A stretch of 64,000 nucleotides of DNA, taken from assembly GCF_000378725.1 (NCBI RefSeq), contig NZ_KB900372.1:62001-126000 (forward strand), in the 5' to 3' direction. The notes beneath the pieces were generated by a model, which made no database searches, was not told the DNA's origin, and was given only the letters and a program-made list of their open reading frames with translations. A program made the position numbers and the translations under genes. This document shows, in pieces, positions 45,809 to 55,041 of this stretch. Within the stretch, counting starts at the first letter, position 1. Each line of letters opens with the position of its first letter. Source of the DNA: Peptoniphilus lacrimalis DSM 7455. Lineage in GTDB: Bacteria; Bacillota; Clostridia; Tissierellales; Peptoniphilaceae.

Positions 45809-47080
45809 TCATAAATAAGTGAAATCAATCACTTTATCACAAACTGACTCTAAAAACTCAACATCATGGGATATTATTAAAATTAACTTATCTTCTTCTT
45901 TTACTTTCTTTATGTTTTTAGCTACTATTTTCATATTTCTATAGTCCAATCCACTGGTTGGTTCATCGAAAAATAGAATTTTCTTGTCTGATAGTAAAGC
46001 GGATAAGATAATTACTCTCTGTTTTTGTCCTCCTGACAAGGTGTGAGGATTCCTATCACTGATATTTTTCAACTCCATATCTTTTAGCCAAGTATCTAAA
46101 ACATAATCATCTTTAATATTTGATGTTAATACTATTTCATCTTTGACAGTGTCCGTGAATAACTGATAGTTCACTTCCTGCATAATAAGCAGGCTCTCAT
46201 TTAGCCTACTTTTTATATTTAAATTCTCATCATCTTTTAAAATTTTACCTTTATTTGCTTTGTATAAGCCACATATGATTTTTGCTAATGTAGACTTCCC
46301 AATTCCATTTTCTCCAACAATCCCAATAATATTCCCATAGCAAAATTTAAGATCCTTGATGGACAAAAATATTTTGGTATTTCTTTTGAATATCAGATTT
46401 TTTAACTCTAATAAAGTCCCTTCATTTGAAGTTTCAAAATCATCAAATCTTTCAATAGCTTTATAATCAGAATGCCTAAGTCCTGTTCTCATTCGTTCAT
46501 CTTCACTTAGATTTTCAATTTCGTCCATACTATATTCTCTGATGATTTTTCCATCCTCTAAGTATATTGCTCTATCAACAATGTCTTTTAAATACCACAA
46601 CCTGTGTTCTGCAATAATAATAGTTTTTCCTAAAGATTTAAGCTTTTTTATTGTAAGCGATAGTTCTTTCATTGACTTTATGTCTAAGCTTGAAGATGGT
46701 TCATCAAGAATAAATATCTCAGGGTTTAATGCGTAAATGCTTGCTATAGCAATTTTCTGCTTTTCTCCTCCAGAAAGATTGAATATATTTTTATTCATCA
46801 AGTTTTCAAGATGAAGCTCTTTTTCTACCTCTTTAACCCTTTTGTTAATTACGTCTCTTTCTATTCCGTAATTTTCTAAACCAAAAGCAATCTCATCTGT
46901 AGTGTTTGTTGTATAAAATTGTGTTTTAGGATTTTGAAAAACTGAACCTACATCCTTAGATAATTTATAAATTGGTGTGGTAAATGTATTCATACCATTG
47001 ACCATAACACTGCCAGAAATGTCCCCATTATAAAACTCAGGTATTATACCGTTCATAAGCTTTAATAGAGTCGACTTTCC
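45809..47080 (-). pseudogene. EcfAA' double ATPase, truncated inside the first Walker A motif
   Basis: The frame is open from GKSTLLKLMNGIIPEF at 47080 to the stop, but a TAG precedes the GKST codons. The first ATPase has lost everything before the Walker A lysine. Its signature LSGGEKQKIAIA and Walker B IFILDEPSSSLD remain. The second ATPase is complete: GENGIGKSTLAK, LSGGQKQRVIIL, LFFDEPTSGLD. The protein resembles the intact ATPase at 59935-61401 across its length but is clearly diverged. An ATG at 47056 could still make a 415-residue product without a first nucleotide site, which should not work normally. Confidence 0.82.
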
Positions 47081-47149
47081 CTACAATGTCAAGCAATTGT
47101 TACATAAAATTAGACGATATTTCTATCGCCTAATTTATAAATAAAACTT

Positions 47150-47953
47150 TTATTTTAACTTTTTTATACGTTCACTTTCTGTTAGAATCCTCATTTGTTC
47201 AATAGCAATTGCATTTAATTTTTCTATCCTTTCAGTTGCATCCATTCCCTCATTTATGAAAACAGCATTTAAGTTCTCAAGATTTGATAAACACACTAAT
47301 TGTGATATATCAGCATAGTCTCTCATATTTCCTTTTAACTCCGGATTATTTTCACGCCATTCTTTTGCTGTCATTCCAAACAAAGCTACATTTAATATAT
47401 CTGCTTCACTTGCATAGATATAGTTTATTCTTTCCTTTGATAATTTTTCAGGGACAAGTTTATTCTTAATTGCATCTGTATGAATTTTGTAATTTATCTT
47501 AGCTAAATTCCTCTTGATATCCCAACCTAATTGTTTTTGTTCTTCTTCTTTTAAGCGCTCAAACTCTTTAATAAGATAGAGCTTAAAATAAGGTGATACC
47601 CACGACGCAAATTCAAAAGCTATGTCTTTATGTGCATATGTTCCACCATATCTTCCTGCTTTGGCAACAATTCCGATAGAATTCGTCTTATTGACCCATT
47701 GTTTAACCGATAAAATAAAACGATTAAAACCTGCTTCATTTTTAATTCCCTCGAATTCGGTGGAATTAAAATTCGCATTATACATTTCTTCCCATATTCC
47801 TAAAAATTCAATTGTATTTTTATTCCTTAGCCATTTTTCTATTAGTGCCACACCATTTTCAACATTTCTAACCATTTCGGTTAAAGAAATATAATCTCTA
47901 TTATCTATGGCAATAATGCTAATTTCTGATCCTTCTACATTTATTTTAGACAC
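47150..47953 (-). CDS. KilA-N domain protein
   Basis: The N-terminal 110 residues form a KilA-N domain (DYISLTEMVR, WLRNKNTIEFLGIWEEMYN, then GRYGGTYAHKDIAFEFASWV), a DNA-binding fold of phages and mobile elements. The C-terminal part is helical, with LFGMTAKEWRENNPELKGN. I place the start at a GTG at 47953 with GAGGTG six bases upstream; the frame is open to 47977. It lies between the element end and the recombinase triplet, so a role in element control is a reasonable guess. Confidence 0.8.
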   Translation of the reverse strand: MSKINVEGSEISIIAIDNRDYISLTEMVRNVENGVALIEKWLRNKNTIEFLGIWEEMYNANFNSTEFEGIKNEAGFNRFILSVKQWVNKTNSIGIVAKAGRYGGTYAHKDIAFEFASWVSPYFKLYLIKEFERLKEEEQKQLGWDIKRNLAKINYKIHTDAIKNKLVPEKLSKERINYIYASEADILNVALFGMTAKEWRENNPELKGNMRDYADISQLVCLSNLENLNAVFINEGMDATERIEKLNAIAIEQMRILTESERIKKLK

Positions 47954-48142
47954 AAAAATCACCTCACAATATCTCATTTTAACTATAATTATATCATTTT
48001 TTTATTTGTTCCTAAATATTTACCCTATCAACTCATAGTAAACAGTACTATTTATTTCCGCAAATTTCCTCGCCATTATTTTCACTTTGGCGTATTAAAA
48101 TTAAAGTTGGCGAGATTATGAGTTACTTTTAATGCTATTCAT

Positions 48143-49663
48143 CTATTTTTCTAAAATTTCTATTTCTCCACTTCTTGATACAATTATTTTATCAATTTTA
48201 TTGTCTAAATAAGCCTTCAATAAACTTTCTTCGTCTAAGACTGTAATATCCGTTTCTTTCCTTGAATCAATCTTCTCTGATTTTAATTCTTTCAACCTAC
48301 TCTCCAGTAATACCTTTTTATCATGGATAAAAGTTTTTTCCTTTAAATAGTCATCTTTTGAAATATTTTTCTTTTTATAGTTTTCATAGATGATTTGTAA
48401 ATTACTGTTTAATATGGATATTTCCATTAGAATCTCTTCTTTCACATTCTTGTGTTCTATGACTTTCTCTTCATTTAATGTGTTTTGTATCTTAAAATCT
48501 TTTAATTTGGGTTTTATAAGTTCAATAATATCTTTCTCTTTGATATTGTTTGGTTTTTTCTCAGCTTTACATAAATTACAATAATAACTTTTATACTTGT
48601 ATATTTTATCCGAATTTTTCTTTTGTCTAATATCACTGCGAAAACTCATATGTCTACCACATTCTTTACAAAAAATCTTATCAGAAAAAATAGAACGATT
48701 TTTGTTTCCTGTATATCCTCCAAAACTTCTTTTTTCTTTTATTTCCTTTACCTCATCAAATACTTCTCTTGAAATAATCGCTTCATGGGTATTTGGAAGA
48801 ATTTTCCACTCCTCTTCAGGAAGTAAAATTCTTTTTCTTCCACCTATTTTTGTTTCTTTGAATTTATTATATACATAATCTCCTGTATATAGTTCGTTCC
48901 TTGTAATCTGTGAGATAGCTGCATTTGTCCAAACTCTTTTCTTTACCTCACTTCCAGTAATTAAATTTCCAGTATAATCAGAAAGTTTCAGTTCTTCTTT
49001 TCGTTCAGAGCGTGTAATATAACCTTTTTCATTAAATATATTAGCTACTTGAATACAGGAATATCCTTTTAGCAATAAATCAAAAGCTTCTTTAACTATA
49101 AAAGCTGTTTTTTCATCAATGATGATACTATGTTTATCTTTTGGATCTTTAATATATCCAAAAGGTGCTGCCCAATTTATATTTTTCCCCTGCGATTTAA
49201 TTTGCCTAATAGAACTTCTTACCTTTTCAGATAATTCCTTACTGAATAAATCATAATACAATGTCTTAAACTGTGTATCTGTATCTAAGCCATTACCTTG
49301 TTCTTTTAAAGAATCATAGTTGTCATTAATAGCAATAAATCGTATTTTTAGAAATGGTAATATATTGCTTAAGTAATCCCCAAGCAAAATATAGTCTCTT
49401 GAAAACCTAGACATATCTTTTACAATTATAGTTCCTACTTTACCACTCTTTATATCCTCAATAAGCCTTAAAAATGAAGGTTTATTTGTATTAGTGGCAG
49501 AATATCCATCATCTACATATTCTTCTATTTCACAACTTTTTAAAGATGTTTCATTTTCAATGTAGCTTTTTATATAATCTCTTTGATTTGCTATACTTTC
49601 ACTTTCATCTACTTTGTGATAATCTTCTTCAGAAAGTCTTAAATATATAGCTATCTTATTCAT
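48143..49663 (-). CDS. Large serine recombinase 1 of a triplet
   Basis: This 506-residue protein opens YLRLSEEDYHKVDESESI with catalytic Ser11, and has VKDMSRFSRDYILLGDYL in the resolvase domain. A recombinase domain and a zinc ribbon (CKECGRHMSF ... CNLC) follow, then a coiled coil. It is the last gene of the triplet and overlaps recombinase 2 by eight bases. Confidence 0.93.
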   Translation of the reverse strand: MNKIAIYLRLSEEDYHKVDESESIANQRDYIKSYIENETSLKSCEIEEYVDDGYSATNTNKPSFLRLIEDIKSGKVGTIIVKDMSRFSRDYILLGDYLSNILPFLKIRFIAINDNYDSLKEQGNGLDTDTQFKTLYYDLFSKELSEKVRSSIRQIKSQGKNINWAAPFGYIKDPKDKHSIIIDEKTAFIVKEAFDLLLKGYSCIQVANIFNEKGYITRSERKEELKLSDYTGNLITGSEVKKRVWTNAAISQITRNELYTGDYVYNKFKETKIGGRKRILLPEEEWKILPNTHEAIISREVFDEVKEIKEKRSFGGYTGNKNRSIFSDKIFCKECGRHMSFRSDIRQKKNSDKIYKYKSYYCNLCKAEKKPNNIKEKDIIELIKPKLKDFKIQNTLNEEKVIEHKNVKEEILMEISILNSNLQIIYENYKKKNISKDDYLKEKTFIHDKKVLLESRLKELKSEKIDSRKETDITVLDEESLLKAYLDNKIDKIIVSRSGEIEILEK

Positions 49664-51398
49664 GCTCTACCTCCAACTGCTTTCCCACATCTTTATCAAG
49701 TTTAAACTTAAAATATATGGTAACCTGCTTATACTCTGATATTTCTATATGGCTAATTAATGTATCGACCAATTCTTTATCAACTTCTATGCTTTTAGCA
49801 TCCAAGCAGCAAAATAGTACATCTATAAATTCTATAATTTCTCTTTTTTTCTTTTTTATATTTCTTATTCTTTCATCAAAAACTTTTAACTCATTTTTTA
49901 AGGTTTTTATTTGATTATTTATTTTTTTACTTTCTATTTTAAAATCACTTAAAAGAACATCTCCTTTAACATAGTTTTCATATTGTTCTTGTAGATTGAT
50001 ACTAAGAGAAGCAATCTTTTTATTATTTACATCTGTTTTTATAAAAACTTGATTTATCTTTTCAGCACTTATATTTTCTAAATATATTTTTAGTTGTAAT
50101 CTTTTATCCTTTTTATAAAAGCTTGAAAACAGTCTTTTTAAGGTATCTACTAAAATTTTGTCGAGGTCTGTCTCATATATTCTGACATGAGATTTTTCCA
50201 ATTTTAATCTGTCTCCACCTTTACAATAATAGCAATAGCAAATCTCATCATGATATTTCAGTCCTCGTGGTCCATATTGTTTTTTCAAATTTCTACCACA
50301 AACACTGCATTGTATGAGGTCGTCATACTTTCCTTCTTTTTTATAATCTCTTTGAATTTTTACTCCAACATTTTCTTTTCCGTCTTTTATTATGTTTTTC
50401 AGTGAATGGTAAGGTAGATAGTTTTGTTTTTTCTCCTTTATCTCTCTGATATTTTCAAATGTAGTTTTGTCTATTAACCCTTCGTGGGTGTTCTCTATTA
50501 TAATCCACTCTTCTTTATCACGAAACTTACTTTTCCTACTTGGATCATGTCTATTTGAGTATACTCTTTGAATCAAATTCCCAATATATACTTCATCAGA
50601 AAGCATTTTTGATATATAAGAAATATCCCATTGTTTTGTATCTTCTTTATCCTTAAAAATTTTACCTGTTCTTTTATATTCATCAGGTGTCGTATATGTT
50701 TTAGTCAATTCTCTTGCTATTTGCATATTGGATTTACCTTGACCTGCCATATAAAAGATAAGTCTTACTACATCTGATGCCTTTTCGTCCATCACCAGAA
50801 CTCTTTTTCCATCAATTTTATCAACCTTATAGCCATACGGAGCCATCGCTCCTATAAAAGACCCTTGTTTCATTTTTACTTCTTTAGAGGCTTTTATTTT
50901 CTTTGAAATATCTTTTGCGTATAAATCATTAAAGATATTTTTTATTGCTATTTCATAACTCTGTTCTGATTTTATACCGTCTTTAGTATCCAAATTATCA
51001 TTTACGGAAATAAATCGAACTCCCAAAAATGGAAATACTTTTTCGATATAGTTTGCGATTTCTAAATACTCCCTACCAAACCTTGACATATCTTTTACTA
51101 TGATACAATTTATCCTGCCTGTTCGAATATCTTCCATCATTTCAATAAATGCAGGTCTTTTAAAATTTGTTCCAGAATACTCATAGTCCTTGTACACTCT
51201 TAAAATCTTTATATCTTTTTCGTTTGCAGCTTTTATGCAAAGTTCTTCCTGCATTTCAAGTGAATTACTTTTATCCCTGTAAGCTTCCTTTCTTTCCTGT
51301 GATAATCTAACATAAATACCGGCAATGTATATTTTTTCAATCACTTTTACAACTTCTGTTTCTGATTGTGATATATGCCTATTTTTTGTTCTAGCCAT
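49656..51398 (-). CDS. Large serine recombinase 2 of a triplet
   Basis: The start is the ATG at 51398 (MARTKNRHISQSETE); a GTG at 51410 is inside the previous gene end. The catalytic block is YVRLSQERKEAYRDKSNS with VKDMSRFGREYLEIANYI. A recombinase domain, a zinc ribbon (CSVCGRNLKK ... CYYC) and a C-terminal coiled coil follow. It overlaps both neighbours, so the triplet is translated as one unit. Confidence 0.93.
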   Translation of the reverse strand: MARTKNRHISQSETEVVKVIEKIYIAGIYVRLSQERKEAYRDKSNSLEMQEELCIKAANEKDIKILRVYKDYEYSGTNFKRPAFIEMMEDIRTGRINCIIVKDMSRFGREYLEIANYIEKVFPFLGVRFISVNDNLDTKDGIKSEQSYEIAIKNIFNDLYAKDISKKIKASKEVKMKQGSFIGAMAPYGYKVDKIDGKRVLVMDEKASDVVRLIFYMAGQGKSNMQIARELTKTYTTPDEYKRTGKIFKDKEDTKQWDISYISKMLSDEVYIGNLIQRVYSNRHDPSRKSKFRDKEEWIIIENTHEGLIDKTTFENIREIKEKKQNYLPYHSLKNIIKDGKENVGVKIQRDYKKEGKYDDLIQCSVCGRNLKKQYGPRGLKYHDEICYCYYCKGGDRLKLEKSHVRIYETDLDKILVDTLKRLFSSFYKKDKRLQLKIYLENISAEKINQVFIKTDVNNKKIASLSINLQEQYENYVKGDVLLSDFKIESKKINNQIKTLKNELKVFDERIRNIKKKKREIIEFIDVLFCCLDAKSIEVDKELVDTLISHIEISEYKQVTIYFKFKLDKDVGKQLEVEHE

Positions 51399-53109
51399 AG
51401 CATACCTCACTTTCAGCGCTTACAAGACTTTTATTCATAACAGTGGGTATAGTTTTTGACTTCCTGCTTTTATCGATACTTTTCTTTTTTATAGTGTTGG
51501 CTTTAATGTCAGACTTATCCATTTTTGTCATTTCTTCAAGTAAAGACAATTCTTCAGTATGATTAAACCTAACATCTATCGTCTTATCTTCAGAAATAAA
51601 AATTTTATCAATAAGCATCACAACAGACAATCTATCTATTTTAGATAAATTTTTATACTTGTTAATGTCAATGATCCAACTCTTATTTTTGTCAATCTTC
51701 TCCTTAGTATCTTCCTGTTTTTTTAATCTATACTCGATACTTTCATCTAATTTAGTCAATTTCTCTGTATAGTTTTTTCTAAAAAGTTGATATTCTTCTT
51801 TACTAATAACATCTTCTTTTAGATCAAGGTATAGGGAAGATAAGAGTTCTTCTGTCATTGCTTTTTCTCGTTTTAGTATAGGAATTTGATTGTCTTTCAA
51901 ATTTTTATTTATATCTATACGCTGAACTTTAGAATATAGATTTTCATTAAATTCAATGTAGGACTTCATTATTTTAGATACTGCTTTTATCAAGGTTTTT
52001 TCTTTTATGCTGTGTCTTGTGCAAGATTTTTCCTTGTTGTACTTTGAACAGATATAGAATATCTCTTCTCTTTTTTTATACTTTACAGTCCTTCTAATCA
52101 AAGAACTTCCACATTCTTTACAAAAAAGCATTCCTGTAAAAATATCAATTTTGTCCTTTCCACGAGAGTTATTCAAATCTCTTTTAAGCATTGTATTTGC
52201 AATAGTAAAAACTTCTTTACTTATAATTGCTTCATGTGTATTTTCTACTCTTATCCATTCTTCTTTCTCTTTTTCTATCTGCTTTTTATTTTTATAACTT
52301 AAAGTAACACTCTTTCCTTGTAAAGTATTTCCAATATATACTTCATTTTCTATAATTCTATTTACTGTCTTTGCTGACCAAGTTCCACCTTTTGTATTTT
52401 GAAATCCATTACACTTAAATCCTTGACTTTCTTTATATTTTCTTGGAGTTAAAACTCCTAAATGATTTAGTTCATCTGCAATTGCCTTTGAGGAATATCC
52501 CAAGAGTTTCATATCAAATATATTTTTGATAATATCCGATATCTTTTTATCAATCACTAACTTGTTTTTATTCTCCTCAGACTTTTTATATCCATAAGGT
52601 GCAAAAGCACTGATAAAATCTCCTTTTTCTCTTTTTATCTTTTGAGAGCTTTTTACCTTATTGGAAATATCTCGGCAATAACTATCATTGATGAAGTTTT
52701 TTATAGGAAGTATAAGATGTGTATCGTTTATATCTGCACTTTTACTATCGTAATTGTCATTTACTGATATAAATCTTATACCATTTTCCGGAAATATTCT
52801 TTGAATATATTTTCCAGCTTCTATATAATCTCTTCCGAATCTTGATAAGTCCTTTACAATAATTGTATTGAACTTTCTATCATAGGCAGCCTTTATCATT
52901 TCTTTAAAATTGGGACGATCAAAATTTGCACCTGAATATCCATCATCAACATACTCTTTGATCATTGTAATTTGATTTTTTCTTGCATAAGAGTTTATAA
53001 TTTCTCTTTGATTGGATATAGAGTTACTTTCTGTTTTTTCGCCATCTTCTTTTGATAATCTTAAATACATAACTGCCAAATTTTCTTTTGCTAAATTGTT
53101 TTTAAACAT
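51391..53109 (-). CDS. Large serine recombinase 3 of a triplet
   Basis: This 572-residue protein is the first gene of the triplet. AAAGGAGG precedes the ATG. Catalytic Ser lies in YLRLSKEDGEKTESNSI, with VKDLSRFGRDYIEAGKYI. A recombinase domain, zinc ribbon (CKECGSSLIRR ... CSKY/CTRH) and coiled coil follow. The tail SKTIPTVMNKSLVSAESEV overlaps the next gene. The three proteins are diverged from one another, so they are not a recent tandem duplication. Confidence 0.93.
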   Translation of the reverse strand: MFKNNLAKENLAVMYLRLSKEDGEKTESNSISNQREIINSYARKNQITMIKEYVDDGYSGANFDRPNFKEMIKAAYDRKFNTIIVKDLSRFGRDYIEAGKYIQRIFPENGIRFISVNDNYDSKSADINDTHLILPIKNFINDSYCRDISNKVKSSQKIKREKGDFISAFAPYGYKKSEENKNKLVIDKKISDIIKNIFDMKLLGYSSKAIADELNHLGVLTPRKYKESQGFKCNGFQNTKGGTWSAKTVNRIIENEVYIGNTLQGKSVTLSYKNKKQIEKEKEEWIRVENTHEAIISKEVFTIANTMLKRDLNNSRGKDKIDIFTGMLFCKECGSSLIRRTVKYKKREEIFYICSKYNKEKSCTRHSIKEKTLIKAVSKIMKSYIEFNENLYSKVQRIDINKNLKDNQIPILKREKAMTEELLSSLYLDLKEDVISKEEYQLFRKNYTEKLTKLDESIEYRLKKQEDTKEKIDKNKSWIIDINKYKNLSKIDRLSVVMLIDKIFISEDKTIDVRFNHTEELSLLEEMTKMDKSDIKANTIKKKSIDKSRKSKTIPTVMNKSLVSAESEVCYG

Positions 53110-53207
53110 AAAAAAGCCTCCTTTAATTCAATTTACATACAATAAATCGAACCAAGGTTAGGCTTCCACAAAAATATTATAACGCTCCTTATATTTTTTG
53201 TCAGCCC

Positions 53208-53375
53208 CTAATAGACAGAAAATTTTTCTTTGATGTATTCCTCTACTAAATTTTCTAAACTAAATCCATTCTCATTAAATTTAACTTCTATATTCCAACC
53301 ATCAATTTGATTTATCATCTGTTTATCTTTTTTATCTGTTTTCATTTCTGTATTTATATTATGTTCATCACACAT
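53208..53375 (-). CDS. Small TnpW-like element protein
   Basis: A 55-codon frame with AAGGAGAAGG upstream reads MCDEHNINTEMKTDKKDKQM, then INQIDGWNIEVKFNENGFSL and ends EEYIKEKFSVY. The beta-hairpin style core GWNIEVKFNENGFSLENLVE resembles transposon-encoded TnpW-type proteins found beside recombinases in clostridial elements. It is about 100 bases upstream of recombinase 3. Confidence 0.6.
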   Translation of the reverse strand: MCDEHNINTEMKTDKKDKQMINQIDGWNIEVKFNENGFSLENLVEEYIKEKFSVY

Positions 53376-53826
53376 AATACCTTCTCCTTATCTTCAATAT
53401 TTTTAAGTTTTTTGACATTAACAGGCGTGTAGGTCACGACATTGGAATTTCACCACCGCCCCTTTTCAAGATGAGCCGGCAACAACTGTAGAAGTATCAT
53501 TATCCCCATTTGCTTCAATGCATCAGTTTCCTAGGCTGAATATATAATTTCTTTTTGTCGCTCGTTTTCTTTTATCCTTCTTTTAACTAGAGTATTTATT
53601 TAAACCGAAACTCTTATCAGCAGAAAAGTCATGGCGAAGAAATTATAAAGCTCCACAAATGGTTAATGTCCTGTCTTGGTCTATTCAGTTGTCAAGGTTC
53701 AAATCTATATATAACGAGGTTTTAAAAGTCCCTCTATATATAAACCTTAATTTTTATGCCTCTTGTTTCCATTTTTTTGAAGTATTTTTTAATTTCCCAT
53801 AAAACAAGAAGATCCTTAGTAATTCC
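53376..53826. other. Non-coding stretch of element B with a GC-rich core
   Basis: Bases 53430-53540 are markedly GC-richer than the surroundings and contain two overlapping short minus-strand frames (one with ILLQLLPAHLEKG, one with GAVVKFQCRDLHAC). I cannot tell which, if either, is translated. The remainder to 53826 shows no gene. Confidence 0.45.
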
Positions 53827-54231
53827 CTAATCTTCTACATCGAGTAGTTTTTTTAGTTTTTGTAATATTTTATTTCTTGATGTGAAAATTTTTTTGGAAG
53901 ATACATCTTTTTCTTTTGCTAGATCTCGGATTGTTTTTTCTTCAAAATATAAAGCATCGATTATCTTTCTTTCTTCCTCATTTAAGTTATCAAGTGCCTT
54001 ATATAGATCCCCTATTCTAAGCTTAGTCTCAATTATCTTTTCTACATTTACACTTTTATCTACTATATTTTCTATAGCATCATTTTCGCTTGTAAAATAA
54101 AGATCTCTATACTTTCTATCTAGTCTTGATAGATACTCTTCACGATTCTTTAGTTTCTTATATTCTCTATAAATTTCATCGCTTACATATATTTTCTTTC
54201 CATCCACATAAATATATTTTTCTTTAGACAT
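53827..54231 (-). CDS. Sigma-70 region-4-like regulator of element B
   Basis: I start at the ATG at 54231 with AAGGAGGA upstream, giving 134 residues; a longer frame from 54300 has no ribosome site. The C-terminal 60 residues read ALDNLNEEERKIIDALYFEE and RDLAKEKDVSSKKIFTSRNK, a region-4 type helix-turn-helix. Small proteins of this type are common on ICEs, where they drive recombinase or transfer genes. The N-terminus (YIYVDGKKIYVSDEIYREYK) is also typical of such element proteins. Confidence 0.8.
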   Translation of the reverse strand: MSKEKYIYVDGKKIYVSDEIYREYKKLKNREEYLSRLDRKYRDLYFTSENDAIENIVDKSVNVEKIIETKLRIGDLYKALDNLNEEERKIIDALYFEEKTIRDLAKEKDVSSKKIFTSRNKILQKLKKLLDVED

Positions 54232-54529
54232 CTTGTCCTCCTTTTCTTTTTCAAATTCTTTTTTGAAAATAAAAAAAGGAGGACTGCGACATTTAGACAT
54301 GCCGCGTCCTCTAAAAAATAATAGTTTAAAAACTAAATGCAGTTTTTTATTAAATCTAAAAAATAAAAATAAATATGATGTTTAAATAGGTAGATAAACT
54401 TATTATTTCCTTATATAGATTTTTTATCATTAAAGTATCTACCTCCATTACACATATATCTTTCTAAATATTGATATGAGCATAATTATCTTTTTTAGTA
54501 TCTAAATATTTTATTAAAAGTATTAATAA

Positions 54530-54985
54530 CTAAAGCTTGTCATGAAATTTATCAGCTTCCATGCTTGTGTGATTATCTAAATTATTATTAAAATAATTTA
54601 TAAATCTGAGTTTTATTTGTTCTTTCAAATTCTTAAATTTTTTATCATCCTTAGATTCAACTAAAAAATAGCATATATAGATCTGAATTCTTCACAACTG
54701 AATATTTTATCTATTAATATTTCTATAATATTTGTATTAATAATACTGTCTACATCCTTTAATACAAATTCTATGAATTTCACAAAATTAAATTTTTCAG
54801 AAATTAAATCATATAAAATATCCTCTTTTCTTTTATAATAACTATATAAGCATCCTGTACTTATTCCCGCTTATATATCATTGTTGACTTATTAAACCTT
54901 TTGGAAATAAATACTTTTTTCCCAATTTTTTTGTATTTGTAATTTTTTTGATTGACGGATAATCTTTATCTTTTTGAATTTTCAT
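54530..54985 (-). pseudogene. TetR-family regulator, decayed
   Basis: An ATG at 54985 leads into a damaged helix-turn-helix. In one frame AGISTGCLYSYYKRKEDILY and LISEKFNFVKFIEFVLKD are preserved, typical of TetR recognition and early helices. This frame meets a stop after RSIYAIF, and another frame continues VESKDDKKFKNLKEQIKLRF to HTSMEADKFHDKL. At least two frameshifts are needed. It lies upstream of nothing on its own strand but next to a MATE gene, which it may once have regulated. The rest of 54301-55041 has no gene. Confidence 0.6.
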
Positions 54986-55041
54986 TCACAATGAAAATCT
55001 CTCCTTTCAAAGTCTAAATATATTATTTTTTAAAATGTTAT

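Larger units (their letters stand above)
43340..47081. mobile_element. Remnant of integrative element A
   Basis: This block holds a large serine recombinase, its small partner gene and a truncated EcfAA' gene. I infer an older element whose cargo was an ECF transporter; a second element at 47081 has cut it. The left boundary is only estimated from the recombinase stop. Confidence 0.4.
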
